64,000 bases of DNA from Pseudomonas entomophila. GTDB taxonomy: Bacteria; Pseudomonadota; Gammaproteobacteria; Pseudomonadales; Pseudomonadaceae. The stretch lies in NCBI RefSeq assembly GCF_029193575.1, contig NZ_JARGCS010000029.1, forward strand, positions 1 through 64,000, given 5' to 3'. Positions 10,262-18,229 of the stretch are shown piece after piece (within the stretch, counting starts at the first letter, position 1; each line of letters opens with the position of its first letter). Both the position numbers and the translations under genes were made by a program. The notes under the pieces are model-generated. The model was not told the DNA's origin. It saw nothing but the letters and a program-made list of their open reading frames with translations, and did not search any database.

Positions 10262-10986
10262 CTTCAAGGCTTGAGCGTCTCAAGGTCGTGTTCGCGCCTG
10301 AAACCATTACCGGCGAAGCCGTGCTTGACCGGGTTGTGGAGATACTGGCACGTCTGACGCCTGCGCCGAAGATTCTGTTGCAGGGGCGTCCGGTGCAGGT
10401 GGCCGCGTTGAAAAAGCAGATAGCGAAAAAGCGCGCCTGGCCCAGTGGTATGGCCTGCAACGACCTCGACCTGCGTTTCGGTATCGTTTTTGGGCTGCAC
10501 GATTTCCTGCTGGTCGAAGAGCAGAGGGTGGGCGCGGCAGGGTCGTGGGACTTGTGGGTGGAGGCTTTGATGCAACTGCCAGGCTTTGTTCAGGCCTGGG
10601 TGGTGGACACAGAGTACGACTACTGGCAGAACGCCAAGGATGTGCTGGAATATGACGCCGTCGGCAGGGACCACTCGGGGCTTGCGAAGTTATCGAATGG
10701 CTTGCCTTTCCCCCTGGAGCAGTTGGAAATCGACATCTCGGGCAACCCGGGGCGATGGGCTCTGCGGGAGGGGTACGTAGAGGCGGTGGCCGCGCGGATG
10801 TGGTTGGGGGAGCGGTTCTGGGCTCGGGGCGGCGATGAGCATAAGGCCAACGTCATGCAGGCACCCGGCGTGACCACGCAGGTGCTGGAGGGTGGAGTGC
10901 TCAAGCTGGTCGCGGCACCGCAGAACTTTGTCGATGTGTCGACTGCCCGGACGCAGAATGCGTTAAGAGCACTGCTTTATCCCTGA
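10258..10986 (+). CDS. cdiI: Presumed CDI immunity protein
   Basis: The ATG at 10258 overlaps the cdiA stop by four bases (ATGA), the tight coupling expected for an immunity gene. The 242-residue product has no signal peptide or membrane segment and should act in the cytoplasm by binding the toxin tip. I do not recognise its family with certainty. Visible features are a mixed alpha/beta pattern, the motif GNPGRWALREGYVEAVAARMWLG (in two parts around residues 163-184), and an acidic patch VDTEYDYW near residue 117 that could face a nuclease. It is longer than many CdiI proteins (commonly 90-180 residues). The function rests on position, not on homology. Confidence 0.75.
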   Translation: MTSRLERLKVVFAPETITGEAVLDRVVEILARLTPAPKILLQGRPVQVAALKKQIAKKRAWPSGMACNDLDLRFGIVFGLHDFLLVEEQRVGAAGSWDLWVEALMQLPGFVQAWVVDTEYDYWQNAKDVLEYDAVGRDHSGLAKLSNGLPFPLEQLEIDISGNPGRWALREGYVEAVAARMWLGERFWARGGDEHKANVMQAPGVTTQVLEGGVLKLVAAPQNFVDVSTARTQNALRALLYP

Positions 10987-11266
10987 AGCGTCGACTGTCA
11001 CGCTGCCGGCTGGTTTTCGTGTTGCAACATTTTCGGCGTTGGAGCCTGCGGCGGATACCGAGCGTCGGTATTTTCAGGCGATGCACCATTGCCTTTGGGC
11101 ATATGAGTGCAAGGTACTGCGCGCCTGCTTGAATCAGGGATTGCTCTGTAGTTTGACAAATTGCCCTCTCGTGCCGCGTTGCTCGCAGAGGCCTGGAGTG
11201 ACCTGCCGGTGTCCTACATGCAAGGGCATGAAAATTTGAATAACGCATCCTTCATTGACGTGAAGG
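10987..11266 (+). other. Gene-poor 280-base stretch, possible decayed orphan module
   Basis: No complete gene is visible. Broken plus-strand frames give protein-like strings (for example ALEPAADTERRYFQAMHH at 11033-11086 and LPSRAALLAEAWSDLPVSYMQ near 11162-11224), each closed by stops. Position directly after cdiI is where orphan toxin or immunity cassettes accumulate, so a decayed immunity gene is possible, but I cannot assign a family. Confidence 0.3.
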
Positions 11267-11707
11267 TCAATAATTGGGAGGTCTGCCGCCGCTGGGGTGA
11301 CGTCTATGCGATAGGCTGCGGATAAAGTGTGCGCAGCCGTCCGGGTCGGAGATGGGCCATTTGACCGTGATGGATTTTTCGCCCAGCGGCAGTGCAATAA
11401 CCACCGCTTCATCAGCGTGCCGTTTAGGTATCGGTTGCAGCGGTACGAACGCGGGAAGTGGAGCGACGGGTTTGTCACGGTAAATCGGCAGCCACTTGCG
11501 GATGACGTTGGCGTTTATGCCATGGCTGATGGCGACGCTGGACACAGTGGCGCCTGGTTGCAGGCATTCCTCTTGAAGGGTTTGGGGTAAGAGCTTCGTT
11601 GGCGCATGAGAATCCTGGCGATAAGGGTGATCGCGTCCGCTTAAAAATAGGCGGACACCATCGTCCTTAATTCAGGATTTCCGAAGGTGTGTTCGCTGGC
11701 CGCTTAC
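11267..11707 (-). mobile_element. IS66-family remnant with degenerate tnpA
   Basis: Read on the minus strand, the element begins at 11707 with GTAAGCGGCCAGCGAACAC, and a GTAA start is typical of IS66 ends. TnpA follows from ATG 11608. The beginning reads MRQRSSYPKPFK, but a small deletion near 11570 shifts the frame. The rest (SVAISHGINANVIRKWLPIYR to CAHFIRSLS, 11267-11545) is an IS66 accessory-protein sequence with its HTH. TnpB and TnpC are missing on this side, so the remnant is immobile. Confidence 0.75.
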
Positions 11708-11735
11708 GGGAACGGTTTATTTCGGAAGCGCTTCC

Positions 11736-12402
11736 TTACTTTGTCGGCTTCGCCAGGGCACCTACTCGGCGGTAAACCCGCTCGGTAATATCGCCCTTGG
11801 TGTGCCCAAGCAGCAGGCTGGCGTGGTCGACATTGGCGATCTCCGAGGCCGCTTTCGGGCGGATGTCGCGGAACTGGAATTGGCTGATACGGCCGGCCAG
11901 CACCTGGTCGCCAGCGGCGACCGCTTCTTTCACAGACTCCTCTCGGGCGTCATCCCAGCGGTGTCGGAGCATCGGCGCCGTGACACGTTTGCCGTGCTCG
12001 GTCAGCAGCAGATGGGGAAACCCATGCACGCCGTTGCGTTCCAGAATCTTCCGAATGAGTGCGCCCAGGCTGCTTTCCGCTCCATCCACCTCGAGCATGA
12101 TCCGCAGCTTCTTGTGGGTCTTCTTCTGCTTCACGTCTAGGGCATTGCCCTCGATGTTATCCCTCCTCATCACCAGCACGTCCGCCGGACGCTGGCCCGT
12201 CAAAATATGCCAAGTCCATGGCATCCTTCAGCTCACCCACAGCTTTCGCGTATACCGCGTTCCAGATCGCTTCGTTCGTGTAGGAAATCCCTCGGCACCT
12301 CCTTGTTCTTGCGCACTCCCTGGCAGGGGTTCTCGCGCATGGTCAGTCCCCATTCCCTGGCAATGTTGAATATGTGAGATAGGGTTGCGATCTTGCGGTT
12401 CT
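11736..12402 (-). pseudogene. Phage-type tyrosine integrase, frameshifted and truncated
   Basis: The C-terminal catalytic part is open at 11736-12224: LTGQRPADVL with the first catalytic Arg, RDIRPKAASE with the second Arg, LLLGHTKGDITERVYRR with the His and the nucleophilic Tyr. Upstream, the core-binding domain continues in two further frames: AIWNAVYAKAVGELKDAMDLAY joins the catalytic part by one extra T in the run near 12203, and SHIFNIAREWGLTMRENPCQGV joins by another shift near 12283. The extreme N-terminus is replaced at about 12402 by a regulator fragment. It once drove integration of a prophage or island. No att repeat is identifiable. Confidence 0.8.
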
Positions 12403-12548
12403 CGACGCCGTCCTCGCTGATGCCGAAGTGCCTGGCGATCTGCTTGGATGTCAGGCCCTGTGCAAATGTCGAGTACGCACTCCAGTTCGCGGGGCGCGAG
12501 CCCGCGCCCAAGGTGGCCCGTCCAAGAGCCGATGGTGATCGTGTCCAT
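12403..12548 (-). pseudogene. LuxR-type helix-turn-helix regulator remnant fused to the integrase remnant
   Basis: From ATG 12548 the frame reads MDTITIGSWTGHLGRGLAPRELECVLDI, shifts by one extra T near 12467, and continues AQGLTSKQIARHFGISEDGVENR, the recognition-helix region of a GerE/LuxR domain. It then runs straight into integrase sequence. Small regulators of this kind sit on Pseudomonas islands. Minus-strand sequence just upstream (12555-12630) gives a fragment GDRITISTALIIIELRKALESAQPR that stops before the regulator and is probably a second truncated island gene. Confidence 0.55.
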
Positions 12549-12649
12549 GGGTTATCTCGGTTGAGCGCTTTCCAAAGCCTTGCGCAACTCAATAATGATG
12601 AGTGCGGTGGAAATGGTGATGCGGTCGCCAAGTGCTCAAACATCTGGGC

Positions 12650-13015
12650 CAGCTTCCCAGGACGACTACGCTGCAGCGAACCGCCTGCAGCAAGAACGCA
12701 CCAGTGCGCGGCAGCGACCTCGATCATCGACAAGGAGTTTGGGTTATGAGTATTGCAGGTCGACCCTTGCGATGGGGGCGGCTTGCAGGCATCGCGCTGC
12801 TGGCCGCCTGCGCTGGCAGGGCAGAGCCCCAGGTCCAGTAGGTGCGCGTCGAGGTTTCGGTCCAGGTGCCTTGCCGCGCTAGAGGTTGGGGTACCGCCTA
12901 GGGCTGCGGCCGACCTGCGCAAGACTGACAGCTTAGAGGTGAAGGTGCGGGCGCTGCTGCTGAACGCCGTCAGCGGATCGGGTACGAGTGGCTACTCGAG
13001 GCAGCGGTGGATACC
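12650..13015 (+). pseudogene. Decayed phage lysis pair Rz/Rz1 (spanins)
   Basis: The end of an Rz-like inner-membrane spanin reads DDYAAANRLQQERT, shifts frame, then CAAATSIIDKEFGL and a TGA at 12747-12749. The Rz1-like outer-membrane lipoprotein starts inside it at ATG 12746, the usual overlapping arrangement: MSIAGRPLRWGRLAGIALLAAC with a lipobox, then VQ and an in-frame TAG at 12838. Past the stop the reading continues as VRVEVSVQVPCRA, then in a shifted frame VGVPPRAAADLRKTDSLEVKVRALL and finally RIGYEWLLEAAV. It is clear phage ancestry with several inactivating changes. Confidence 0.65.
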
Positions 13016-13150
13016 GGCCGGTAGCCTCGCCTCAAGAAGAACAAAATTGGAGCGAAAATCCGCTTTAGAAAAACGTTGAGAGGTACCTACGATTTAGGTT
13101 TTCAAAAAAATCGTCGATAATGGTTTGATCTCTGAGCCAAGGAGTTTCTT

Positions 13151-13708
13151 TTGAAGATCCGTCTATTGTCCATTTTTTCTGCACTGTTGCTGAGTGGCTG
13201 TGGCTCTACCAATTATGAGCAGCCTCTACAGGAACAGCCTTACGATCAGACAACCTCCGCACGGATTCGTCTTTTCGGGAACAACGGTTTGCCAGCCGCA
13301 ATCAATCCGGGACAAAACTGCACCTCTAGCAAAGAGCCTATTTTGGCCTACGGCTATACCTTGGCAGATAAGCTCAGATCCACCGCAGGACAACACACCA
13401 AACGAGGCGTGGGAATGCCTGCGTCATGGCGAAGCGATCACCTGAGCTATGGCGAGTCTTACTCAGAGTTTGTTATCCCTGCGGGGGTGCCTACTGTAGT
13501 CGACATAAAAGAGCTCACCGACCACGTGTCCTGCACGCCTCCTCGCCGAGTTTTTATTCCTGAGGCAGGCAAGGATTATGAGGCATATCTTTACCGGCGT
13601 GACAGGAAATGTGGCGTAGTGATTCGACTACTCTCTGGTTTAGAGACGCCTGGCCCTATCGCAGAAGTGCCGTCAAGTAGCTGCGGAGTGAAAGTAAGCG
13701 CTCCATAA
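13151..13708 (+). CDS. Predicted outer-membrane or periplasmic lipoprotein of unknown function
   Basis: This 185-residue protein begins at TTG 13151, eight bases after a good AAGGAG. MKIRLLSIFSALLLSGC is a lipoprotein signal with the lipobox LSGC at Cys17. The mature part is about 169 residues with three further cysteines spread along it (NCTSS, VSCTPP, KCGVV, plus one near the end), suggesting disulfides in the periplasm. I do not recognise the family. It is the only intact gene between the integrase and IS66 remnants and its GC content is lower than that of the core genes, so it was probably acquired with the island. Confidence 0.7.
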   Translation: MKIRLLSIFSALLLSGCGSTNYEQPLQEQPYDQTTSARIRLFGNNGLPAAINPGQNCTSSKEPILAYGYTLADKLRSTAGQHTKRGVGMPASWRSDHLSYGESYSEFVIPAGVPTVVDIKELTDHVSCTPPRRVFIPEAGKDYEAYLYRRDRKCGVVIRLLSGLETPGPIAEVPSSSCGVKVSAP

Positions 13709-13712
13709 ACCC

Positions 13713-14220
13713 TTAGCTATGCAGATGAGGCGTGCAATTACAAGGCAGCAGGGCTTCGTAAGCTTCCACTGAGGACGCCTGCGGCAGGCGTTCCAGTGCG
13801 TGGCGCAGCCACGCATAAGGCTCTTTGCCGTTGGCTTTGGCTGTTTCGACCAGGCTGTAGAGTTGCGCACTGGCCGTCGCGCCCTTGGGCGTGTCGCTAA
13901 ACAGCCAGTTCTTTCGGCCGATGACAAACAGGCGGATGGCGCGCTCAGCGGCGTTGTTTTCGATCGGCAAGTAACCGTGCTCGACGTAACGTTCCAGTCA
14001 TGACATAGCCGCGATAGCCATCCAGCAGGCGCGTTGACACCTCTTGCGCTCGGCTGGTGGCGTAGTCGAAAAGGATCACCGGCCGATCAGGTGGGCCGCC
14101 GGTTTGTACCCACATCCAGGACTGGCTACTGGGCTCGCGCCCAGGTTCTTTCAACACCTGTACGCGGATTTCATCGTGGTGGACGATCCGGCTGCCCTGG
14201 CGGCGGTTCCTCTAGATACC
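13713..14220 (-). pseudogene. IS66-family transposase TnpC remnant with internal deletion
   Basis: On the minus strand, 14220-14010 reads SRIVHHDEIRVQVLKEPGREPSSQ to TRLLDGYRGYVM, the first catalytic strand region of an IS66 DDE transposase. It jumps near 14000 to [22 protein letters not shown] (13950-14000), the C-terminal catalytic motif, and ends [19 protein letters not shown] at 13713. The several hundred bases normally between these parts are deleted, with a frame change at the join. It abuts the stop of the pyruvate kinase gene, so the IS66 element marks the left border of the catabolic cassette. Confidence 0.8.
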
Positions 14221-14240
14221 AGGCAAGGCCCAACCCTCTA

Positions 14241-15698
14241 CTATCGATGCGATGAATTGACCGGAGCGTGCTCGCCTACTTTCACTATTTGCAGCGAGTT
14301 GGTCCCCCCAGGTGGCGCCATGGGCTTGCCCGAGGTGACGACCAGCAAATCCCCCGGTTTTACCACGCCACGTCTGATCAGCAGTTCCTCAACACCAGCA
14401 ATGACTTCATCGTGATGACGCCAGGCATCGGCGACGATCGGTTCGACATTCTGGAACAGGGCCATCCAGCGGGCAGTCGACACGGATCGCGTCAGTCCGT
14501 AAATCGGAATAGAGGAGGTATGCCTGCTCATCCACAGTGGCGCCGCCCCAGACTCCGTTAGCGCAATGATGGCTGATGCCCGCAAGCGGTAAGCCGCAAA
14601 CACGGCGCTGACCGCGGTGGCCTCATCGATCTTGTCCAGGTCGCGCGCCAGCAGCTCGCTGTCAGGCAAACCGATGCGCAGCTTAATCGCCTCTTCGCAA
14701 ATAGCGGCCATCGCCGCGATGGTTTGCACCGGGTAGCGACCCGTGGCGCTTTCCGCAGACAACATCACCGCATCGCTGCCGTCCAATACGGCGTTGGCCA
14801 CATCGGAGACTTCGGCGCGGGTTGGAATCGAGTGGGTGACCATCGACTCCATCATTTGCGTTGCAGTGATGGTCAGGCGATTGGCTGCCCTGGCCATCTT
14901 GATCATCATCTTCTGCAACGCAGGGACGGCGGCGATACCGACCTCCACGCCGAGGTCGCCACGCGCCACCATGATCCCATCAGAAGCCTCGATGATTGCT
15001 TGAAGTGCAGGAATGGCCTCGGCGCGTTCAATCTTCGCGATCAGCTTGGGGCGCGCGGCTGCGCGCTTGCAGAACTTTTCCACCAAGGCACGCGCCTGTT
15101 GCATGTCCGATGCGGCCTTGGGGAAAGAAACGGCAATCAGATCGGCCCCCAGTTCAAGGGCCACTTCCAGGTCACGAATATCTTTTGGCGTAAGCGCCGG
15201 TGCCGAGAGCCCGCCGCCTTGTCGATTGATGCCTTTGTTGTTTGACAGCTCACCGCCCACACGGACCGTCGTGTGTATCTGCTTGTCCTTGACCGACTGG
15301 ACATCCAGCACGATTGCACCATCGTTCAAAACCAGGACGTCCCCGTGTGCCACTTCATCAACCAACTCGGGATAGTCCAGCGAAACACGCTCCGTGCTGC
15401 CTGCGACGCCATAGCCACACAGAACGAACGGGGCGCCGGGGTTAAGCGTCACGCGACCCTCAACGAACTGGCCAACACGAATCTTGGGCCCTTGAAGGTC
15501 GGCCATGATGGCGACCTCGCGCCCCGCGCGTGCAGACATCTCGCGAATCATATGGGCGCTGCGCCGATGATCCTCGGCCGTGCCGTGGGAAAAGTTCAAG
15601 CGAGCCACGTCAAGGCCTGCATGCAACATTTCTGAAAAGACCTCGGGCGAGGCGGACGCAGGTCCAATGGTCGCGACAATTTTCGTCTTGCGGTGCAT
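14241..15698 (-). CDS. pyk: Pyruvate kinase (cassette-encoded paralogue)
   Basis: It transfers the phosphate of phosphoenolpyruvate to ADP, giving pyruvate and ATP. The 485 residues show the full signature set: CTIGPAS-like VATIGPAS, RLNFSHG, DLQGPKIR, LSAPALTPKD, the active-site lysine in IAKIERAEA, DGIMVARGDLGVEVG and ATQMMESMV. Length and motifs match bacterial PykA enzymes. I start at ATG 15698 (MHRKTKIVATIGP) rather than ten codons upstream because family members begin here. It is the last gene of a minus-strand cassette, separated by 103 bases and a strong hairpin from the dehydrogenase-like gene before it. Pseudomonas genomes usually carry pykA and pykF elsewhere (general knowledge), so this is likely an extra copy dedicated to the pathway. 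Confidence 0.9.
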   Translation of the reverse strand: MHRKTKIVATIGPASASPEVFSEMLHAGLDVARLNFSHGTAEDHRRSAHMIREMSARAGREVAIMADLQGPKIRVGQFVEGRVTLNPGAPFVLCGYGVAGSTERVSLDYPELVDEVAHGDVLVLNDGAIVLDVQSVKDKQIHTTVRVGGELSNNKGINRQGGGLSAPALTPKDIRDLEVALELGADLIAVSFPKAASDMQQARALVEKFCKRAAARPKLIAKIERAEAIPALQAIIEASDGIMVARGDLGVEVGIAAVPALQKMMIKMARAANRLTITATQMMESMVTHSIPTRAEVSDVANAVLDGSDAVMLSAESATGRYPVQTIAAMAAICEEAIKLRIGLPDSELLARDLDKIDEATAVSAVFAAYRLRASAIIALTESGAAPLWMSRHTSSIPIYGLTRSVSTARWMALFQNVEPIVADAWRHHDEVIAGVEELLIRRGVVKPGDLLVVTSGKPMAPPGGTNSLQIVKVGEHAPVNSSHR

Positions 15699-15768
15699 TG
15701 CGAAACCCCAAATGTTTGTGGAGGCCAACGGCTGGCCAGGGTCGTTAGTGGCGTATTAACGTGCAGGG

Positions 15769-15797
15769 GAATGCCGCAGTGATTAGCTGCGGCATTC
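15769..15797 (-). promoter_or_regulatory. Intercistronic hairpin before the pyruvate kinase gene
   Basis: GAATGCCGCAG (15769-15779) and CTGCGGCATTC (15787-15797) form a perfect 11-bp stem with a 7-base loop, four bases after the stop of the preceding gene. No T run follows on the minus strand, so it is not a classical terminator. It could protect the upstream message from 3' decay or tune the amount of pyruvate kinase. Confidence 0.65.
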
Positions 15798-15801
15798 GTC
15801 C

Positions 15802-16923
15802 TCAACCCTGGTGAGGGATGTCCCAAAGGTTCAGCGGGGTTCCAATGCCTTTGGCGTGCGCGTTCTGCAGCACCTCGTAGCCCCAGCTGATGTCGAAGAC
15901 CGACATGCCGCAGGCGATGAAGATGACGCGGTCGGACGCATGGGTACGGCCCGCTTTTTTTCCATTGACGACATCGCCCAGCCCCGTCGATTCCGTCAGC
16001 GCTGGCAGCTTGCCGGCATCGATGAGCCGATACAGGGGGCCGCCGATCACGCCGTTGTAGTAACCCTCCTTGTTACCCGAGCCGATCGCGTCTTCCACGT
16101 AGGCCTCGTGCAGCTTGGTGTGGTCATAGACGACGCGCGCGCTGGTCAGGAAGGATTCATCGGTATTGACCGGCCCCGAAACCAGGAGGGTCGCCCCGGC
16201 CTTGATCCATTCGTCCTTGAAGAACAGCGGCTTGAGGCGCGAGGCCGCGACGGTAATGACATCCGCGTCACGGAAACCGGCTTGCGTGTCGTCGGTACCG
16301 CTGGCCTTGATGTCATAGGTCTCGGTAATCCAGGCCGCCAACTCGTTGGCCTTGTCGAGGAACAGATCGAAGCACACGACTTCTTCGACAGACTTCAACT
16401 GCGTGATGATGGCCGAGAAGCACGCCTTGTTGATCGGGCCGCACCCGACAACCGCGACCTTCTTGCTGGTGGGGTTCGCCAGATGCTTGGCACCCACCCC
16501 AGGCACTGCGCCGGTGCGCGCCGCGCTCAGCAAATTAGCGGACATCAGCGCGAGGGGGGCACCGGTGTCCTTGTCATTGAGCATCATGGTCAAGATGGAG
16601 CGAGGCAGGCCTTTTTCCATGTTGGCATGGTTGGAGCCGTACCATTTGTTGCCACAGACATCGAAGCGCCCGCCCAAGTAACCTGGCATCGCGGCAAAAC
16701 GACGATCAGGCCCGGCCACCGGCATGTTGGGGAAGTGGGTTTGCTTCGGAAAAACGATGTTCATCCCGTGGCTGTTGTGATTGGCTCCACCCATCAGGTA
16801 GTCGCCAGTGCCCAAGAGGCTGAAGGTTTCCTCGCACACTTCCACGCAACGTTTTGCATCCAGTACGCCAGCGGCGACCATGTCGGCTTCAGACAAGTAA
16901 GTGAAATCGATTTTCGGGTACAT
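15802..16923 (-). CDS. Ornithine cyclodeaminase / alanine dehydrogenase-like NAD(P)-binding protein
   Basis: Proteins of this family use NAD(P) to oxidise or reduce an alpha-amino acid/imino acid pair, or cyclise ornithine. The 373 residues include the substrate-lysine region GNKWYGSN with GLPRSILTMMLNDKDTG, the conserved ARTGA arginine segment, and the Rossmann motif VAVVGCGPINKA. It is longer than typical ornithine cyclodeaminases (about 330-350), and I recall close relatives being labelled tyramine oxidase subunit B, a name with little functional meaning here. Start at ATG 16923, with the RBS-like AGGAGAC upstream. The gene follows the enolase-like gene by 30 bases. Its place in a glycerate-to-pyruvate route suggests it supplies the 2-oxo or hydroxy acid from an amino acid such as a serine analogue, which is inference only. 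Confidence 0.7.
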   Translation of the reverse strand: MYPKIDFTYLSEADMVAAGVLDAKRCVEVCEETFSLLGTGDYLMGGANHNSHGMNIVFPKQTHFPNMPVAGPDRRFAAMPGYLGGRFDVCGNKWYGSNHANMEKGLPRSILTMMLNDKDTGAPLALMSANLLSAARTGAVPGVGAKHLANPTSKKVAVVGCGPINKACFSAIITQLKSVEEVVCFDLFLDKANELAAWITETYDIKASGTDDTQAGFRDADVITVAASRLKPLFFKDEWIKAGATLLVSGPVNTDESFLTSARVVYDHTKLHEAYVEDAIGSGNKEGYYNGVIGGPLYRLIDAGKLPALTESTGLGDVVNGKKAGRTHASDRVIFIACGMSVFDISWGYEVLQNAHAKGIGTPLNLWDIPHQG

Positions 16924-16953
16924 AGTTTGTCTCCTGCTTGTGAGGGGCGGCGG

Positions 16954-18228
16954 TTAAAAGCGCAGCAGCGGTTTGATGTCGAACAGGCGACAGCCTGCGT
17001 TACGAGCATTGGCACGCATGAGGAAGTTGAGTTTTTCGATGCGCTCACCCGAGCGGGGGGCGCCGTTCTTCTGGAAGGGCACTTGCAAGCCCACGGAAAG
17101 ATCCATCACGACATCGTCGACCACACCGCCCGAGCGCCCGGAAGGCACCGCGATCAGTCCGCGATCGGTCGCGAAGCGATAAGCGTCCAGCGATTCCGTG
17201 ATCGTGCCGACCTGGTTGGGTTTTAGAACGAACCCGTCGACTGCCTTCAGGTCGTAGGCTTTCTGCAGGAGTTCGGTTTTCGTGACGGTCAGGTCATCCC
17301 CGAGGATCAGTGTTCGTTGCAGCACGGCCTTGGCGTTCTGGTAGCCGTGCCAGTCGTTCTCATCCAACAAGTCTTCAATGAAGACGAAGTCAAACTTCTC
17401 CGTCAGCCGCTTCGTGTAGGCGATCAGCTCATTGGAGGAGACTCGCTGCCCCTTCAACAGGTAGGTTTTGCTGTGCGGGTCGTAGAACTCGCTCGAGGCG
17501 CAATCCAATGCGAAGGCAATCGCGTTGCCATAGCCTGATCGGTTGATCGCGCGCTGCATGAGTTGCAGAACCACTTCCGGGTCATCGCTTGGGGCGGCAT
17601 AGCCATAGGAACTGGCCACGCCTGGTTTGTGCCCCAAGTGCTCGGTCAGTACCTGGTTGAGGTGCTGGAACACCGCCACGGCCATTTCGATCGCATGGTC
17701 GATGCTGTCGGTGCCATAGGGGACGATCAGAAACTCATTGAACGACTGTGTGAAGTCGCCGTACTGGCCGCCATTCACCACGTTGAAGCACGGAACTGGA
17801 ACGGTCTCGATCGCACCCCCCGCGATGTGGTTGTAGAGCGGAATGCGTCGGGCATCCGCCGCGGCGCGAAAAGCCGCGATCGAGGTGGAGTAGATGGCGT
17901 TGCCGCCCAGCACGTGCTTGTCCGAGGTGCCATCCAGGTTGATCATCACTTGATCGATTGCACGCTGGTCATTGACATCCAAGCCAATGATCGCCGGGGC
18001 GATCACTCGCATCACGGCATCGACGGCTTTATGGACGGTCAAGCCGCCATAAGACGACATGTCCCCGTCACGCAGGACGAACGCCTCATGCATGCCCACA
18101 GACGTGCCCGTCGGCGCGGCCCCACGACCCAACGCACCGCTCTCGGTGCGGATTTCAACTTCAACAGCAGGTCGGCACTTGCAGTCGATGATCTGTTGGG
18201 CACTCACCGAAACGATTTTGTCGGCCAT
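16954..18228 (-). CDS. Divergent enolase paralogue
   Basis: Canonical enolase dehydrates 2-phosphoglycerate to phosphoenolpyruvate with two magnesium ions. The fold is clear over 424 residues: GRGAAPTGTSVGMHEA loop, LDCASSEFYD (metal Asp242), FIEDLLDENDW (metal Glu285), LGDDLTVTK (metal Asp311), LKPNQVGTITE (base Lys336), QKNGAP (Lys387). But the sites that bind or protonate substrate differ. The histidine of GGxHA is Tyr156 (GGQYG), the catalytic glutamate of GDEGGFAP is Tyr208 (SSYGYAAP), and the histidine of SHRSG is Gly364 (SGRSG). Glu165 is kept. Metal ligands and lysines are retained while the acid end is remodelled, so a different phosphorylated substrate is likely. The gene starts two bases after the stop of the kinase gene. 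The phosphinothricin pathway offers a precedent for an enolase homologue with another substrate (recalled). Confidence 0.85.
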   Translation of the reverse strand: MADKIVSVSAQQIIDCKCRPAVEVEIRTESGALGRGAAPTGTSVGMHEAFVLRDGDMSSYGGLTVHKAVDAVMRVIAPAIIGLDVNDQRAIDQVMINLDGTSDKHVLGGNAIYSTSIAAFRAAADARRIPLYNHIAGGAIETVPVPCFNVVNGGQYGDFTQSFNEFLIVPYGTDSIDHAIEMAVAVFQHLNQVLTEHLGHKPGVASSYGYAAPSDDPEVVLQLMQRAINRSGYGNAIAFALDCASSEFYDPHSKTYLLKGQRVSSNELIAYTKRLTEKFDFVFIEDLLDENDWHGYQNAKAVLQRTLILGDDLTVTKTELLQKAYDLKAVDGFVLKPNQVGTITESLDAYRFATDRGLIAVPSGRSGGVVDDVVMDLSVGLQVPFQKNGAPRSGERIEKLNFLMRANARNAGCRLFDIKPLLRF

Positions 18229-18229
18229 C

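Noticed and set aside
15811..17226. A 471-codon plus-strand frame opposite the dehydrogenase-like and enolase-like genes
   Set aside because: It is a shadow of codon bias; the minus-strand frames carry the conserved motifs.
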